Origin: Bradyrhizobium genosp. L
Lineage (GTDB): Bacteria; Pseudomonadota; Alphaproteobacteria; Rhizobiales; Xanthobacteraceae
DNA length: 64,000 bases
Assembly: GCF_015624485.1 (NCBI RefSeq)
Contig: NZ_CP061378.1
Coordinates: 4,464,001 to 4,528,000 of the forward strand
Direction of reading: 5' to 3'
Shown: piece by piece, positions 61,924-64,000 of the stretch
How positions within the stretch are numbered: position 1 is the stretch's first letter
Layout of the letters: each line of letters opens with the position of its first letter
Notes under the pieces: generated by a model
The model's database searches: none
Told to the model about the DNA's origin: nothing
The model's input: the letters and a program-made list of their open reading frames with translations, nothing else
Program-made: the position numbers and the translations under genes

Positions 61924-62682
61924 ATGCGGTTTCGAAATCTGGTCGTCACGACGCTTCTCCTGACCTGCCTGTCTGCGACCCCCGGCGTTGCCGCGCCTGC
62001 GGTGGTCAAGGACGCCGGCACCGTCCAGCTCGGCAATACCACCTACCGCCTCGACGGCATCGACGCGCCGGCGATCGACCAGCTCTGCACCGACGAGCAC
62101 GCCGACGTCTGGAGCTGCGGCGTCGAGGCGCGCGACCAGCTCGTCAAGCTGATCGGCGGCAAGCCCATTCATTGCGACGACATCGGCGGCGATCCCTCCT
62201 TCAAGAAACGCCGCCTCGGCGTCTGCAAGATCGAGGGCGATCCGACCAGCCTGAGCCAGCTCCTGGTCCAGCAGGGCTACGCGCTGAACGCCGAGGCATC
62301 GGCCACCGGCCGCTTCAAGCCGGACGAAGCCACGGCCAAGGACAATCGTGCCGGCCTCTGGAGGGGCTGCTTCGTCGCACCGCACGATTTCCGTCACGGC
62401 ACGAAGGACGGCGCGCTGCTCGGCAACTCCTGTCCGGCCGAACGCGATACCCAGATTCGCGCCGCCCTCTTCCCCGACGCGCCGCCGATGCCCGCAACCT
62501 GCAACATCAAAGGCAAATACGCCGTGCGCGCCCGCGTCACCGGCAATATCGGCATCTATCATCTGCAGGCGTGCCGCAGCTATCCAGGCCTCAGCCAGGA
62601 CCGCTGGTTCTGCTCCGAGGAGGATGCGCAGGCCGCCGGGTTCCGCCGCGCCTACAACTGCCGTCCAAGCAAGAGCAAGTGA
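61924..62682 (+). CDS. Secreted thermonuclease-like (SNase fold) protein
   Basis: 252 residues. Signal peptide LVVTTLLLTCLSATPGVAA. The SNase-like domain has YRLDGIDAPAIDQLCTDEHA, GVEARDQLVKLIGGKPIHC, and SLSQLLVQQGYALNAEASAT, where the R-x-x-GIDAPE motif is altered to R-L-D-GIDAPA. The catalytic acid of classic SNase is thus not evident, so activity is uncertain. The ~95-residue C-terminal part (GKYAVRARVTGNIGIYHLQA to CSEEDAQAAGFRRAYNC) resembles the conserved add-on domain of rhizobial SNase-like proteins, with pairs of Cys. Confidence 0.82.
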   Translation: MRFRNLVVTTLLLTCLSATPGVAAPAVVKDAGTVQLGNTTYRLDGIDAPAIDQLCTDEHADVWSCGVEARDQLVKLIGGKPIHCDDIGGDPSFKKRRLGVCKIEGDPTSLSQLLVQQGYALNAEASATGRFKPDEATAKDNRAGLWRGCFVAPHDFRHGTKDGALLGNSCPAERDTQIRAALFPDAPPMPATCNIKGKYAVRARVTGNIGIYHLQACRSYPGLSQDRWFCSEEDAQAAGFRRAYNCRPSKSK

Positions 62683-62754
62683 GCGCAGCAAAATCACCGC
62701 TGGCAAAGCCGCCGCGTCCTGTGTGAGACTGGTGTTGCGAGGTTGCCGGCGCGT

Positions 62755-64000
62755 ATGACCCCTCCCGATCCCTCCGATGTGCTCCCTGAGGCTGCGGCAG
62801 CCGAGCGGCTGCGGCAGCACCTTGAGGAGATGGCGCGCGAGCGCGACCGCGCCCACCGCGCGCTGCAGGAGCGCGAGGCCGAGCTGGCGCGGATCCAGCG
62901 CATCGCGCGGGTCGGCGGCCTTGAGATCGATTTCCGTCACGGCGTGCGCAACCGCCGCTCCCCCGAATATCTGCTGGTCCACGGGCTGCCGCCCGAGGAC
63001 GCCAACGAGGCCTATGACAACTGGGTCGCGCGCATCCACCCCGACGACCGCGAGCGAACCGTCAGGCACCTGTTCGGCGTGCTCAAGGCCGGCGGAGAGG
63101 ATTACACGGACGAATACCGCATCATCCGCCCGAATGACGGCGAGAGCCGCTGGATCCGCGTCGTCGGCAAGATCGAACGCGACCGCAGCGGCCGCGCGCT
63201 GCGCCTGGTCGGCGCCGATCTCGACGTCACCGATCAGATGCTGGCACAGGAAACGCTGCGCGAGAGCGAGGAGCGCTTCCGCCTGATCGCCGACAGCGCG
63301 CCGGTCCCGATCTGGGTCACCAAGCTCGACCGCACCCGCTCCTTCGCCAACCAGGCCTATCTGGATTTTCTCGGCCTGCCGTTCGAGGAGGCGATCGTAT
63401 TCGACTGGCGCAAGGCGCTGCATCCGGACGACCTGCCCCACGTCCTGCAGGAACAGATCACGGGCGAACTCTCGCTGAAACCGTTCGTGCTGGAGGCACG
63501 TTACCGGAACGCCGCCGGCGACTGGCGCTGGCTGCGCTCGGAATCGCAGCCGCGCTGGGACCCGAACGGCAAGCATATCGGCTTCATCGGCGTCGCCCAC
63601 GACGTCACCGCCGCCAAACAGGCCGAGATCGAATTGCGCAAGCTCAACGAGTCGCTGGAACGGCGCATCTCCGAACGCACCGCCCAGCTCGAGTCCCGCG
63701 AAGCGCAGACGCGCGCGATCCTGGAGACCAGTCATCAGTACCAGATGCTGCTCGACCAGTACGGCGACCTGCTCTACAGCAACCGAACCGCGCTGGCCGG
63801 CATTCGCGCCGAACCGGCCAACGTCCTCGGCAGGCCGTTCTGGGACACGCCGTGGTTTGCCGCGACCGAGGGCATGCCGCGCGCGGTCAAGGATGCCTTC
63901 GCGACCGTGATGCGCGGCGACGAGGTCAAGCTGCAGATGCCGCTGCGGCTGCCGATCGGCGAGCGCCATTTCGATTTCGAGATGCGGCCGCTGCGCGACC
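62755..64000 (+). CDS. Multi-PAS sensor protein, probably histidine kinase (C-terminus outside window)
   Basis: The visible 415 residues have no membrane segment. Order: an N-terminal coiled coil (ERLRQHLEEMARERDRAHRA), PAS 1 (GGLEIDFRHGVRN to PAC WIRVVGKIERDRSGRALRLV), PAS 2 (RLIADSAPVPIWVTKLDRT to PAC WRWLRSESQPRWDPNGKHIG), a second coiled coil (LNESLERRISERTAQLESRE) and the start of PAS 3 (YQMLLDQYGDLLYSNRTALA). The kinase domain expected next lies beyond the right edge. A GAGG about 11 bases upstream is the ribosome site. Confidence 0.88.
   Translation, partial: MTPPDPSDVLPEAAAAERLRQHLEEMARERDRAHRALQEREAELARIQRIARVGGLEIDFRHGVRNRRSPEYLLVHGLPPEDANEAYDNWVARIHPDDRERTVRHLFGVLKAGGEDYTDEYRIIRPNDGESRWIRVVGKIERDRSGRALRLVGADLDVTDQMLAQETLRESEERFRLIADSAPVPIWVTKLDRTRSFANQAYLDFLGLPFEEAIVFDWRKALHPDDLPHVLQEQITGELSLKPFVLEARYRNAAGDWRWLRSESQPRWDPNGKHIGFIGVAHDVTAAKQAEIELRKLNESLERRISERTAQLESREAQTRAILETSHQYQMLLDQYGDLLYSNRTALAGIRAEPANVLGRPFWDTPWFAATEGMPRAVKDAFATVMRGDEVKLQMPLRLPIGERHFDFEMRPLRD

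Noticed and set aside
61633..63969. 778-codon minus-strand frame opposite the nuclease-like and PAS genes
   Set aside because: Crosses two real + strand genes and one small minus-strand gene in another frame; product has no domain.

Overview
The window looks like chromosome from a Bradyrhizobium-type alphaproteobacterium (order Hyphomicrobiales). The evidence is uniformly high GC, long antisense open frames, a MipZ division ATPase, a ClpS/ClpA pair, a phasin (polyhydroxyalkanoate storage), a propionyl-CoA carboxylase alpha subunit, and dispersed palindromic repeats of the kind common in that group. I see no phage, transposase, CRISPR array or rRNA. There is one tRNA, tRNA-Leu(GAG). This assignment comes from reading the proteins and was not tested by a search.

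Layout. 0-9.5 kb: clpA (cut by the left edge), clpS, a TadG-like von Willebrand protein, a phasin with a well-formed promoter/operator, a SPOR-domain D-Ala-D-Ala carboxypeptidase, a membrane J-protein, a small VWA protein and a secreted alpha/beta hydrolase. 9.8-17.4 kb: a regulatory patchwork with an XRE regulator divergent from an alcohol dehydrogenase-like gene, an RsbQ-like hydrolase next to a PAS histidine kinase, a membrane AraC regulator, an ArsR/SRPBCC pair with a double palindromic operator, and a MAPEG protein. 17.5-26.7 kb: housekeeping and conserved hypotheticals (mipZ, panC, DUF1489, YidB-like, GST, DUF599, a TonB/TolA-like protein, an aldo/keto reductase). 26.8-32.4 kb: AraC regulator, two short-chain dehydrogenases, a di-haem peroxidase and a phospholipase C-like phosphoesterase. 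32.4-37.3 kb: a pair of palindromic repeat elements, a small HTH protein, mgtE and two tandem polysaccharide deacetylases.

The most interesting block is 37.46-48.02 kb: five tightly coupled genes on the + strand encoding a DUF4132/HEAT protein, a MoxR-type AAA+ ATPase, a DUF5682 protein, a VWA protein with an intact metal-binding site, and a SWIM zinc-finger protein. The order matches the poorly understood yehI-yehL-yehM-yehP-yehQ set of enterobacteria. It looks like a complete AAA+/VWA remodelling machine of unknown substrate.

48.4-64 kb: a formyltransferase convergent with a capsule-type glycan gene, the tRNA, an orphan FliN-like protein, lipB, a tautomerase/LysR pair, a GbsR-DUF4166-TIGR01777 operon whose regulator start codon sits in a perfect 22-bp palindrome, a methyltransferase, acylphosphatase, an oxaloacetate decarboxylase-family enzyme, pccA, two very small genes, a secreted nuclease-like protein and a multi-PAS sensor protein cut by the right edge.
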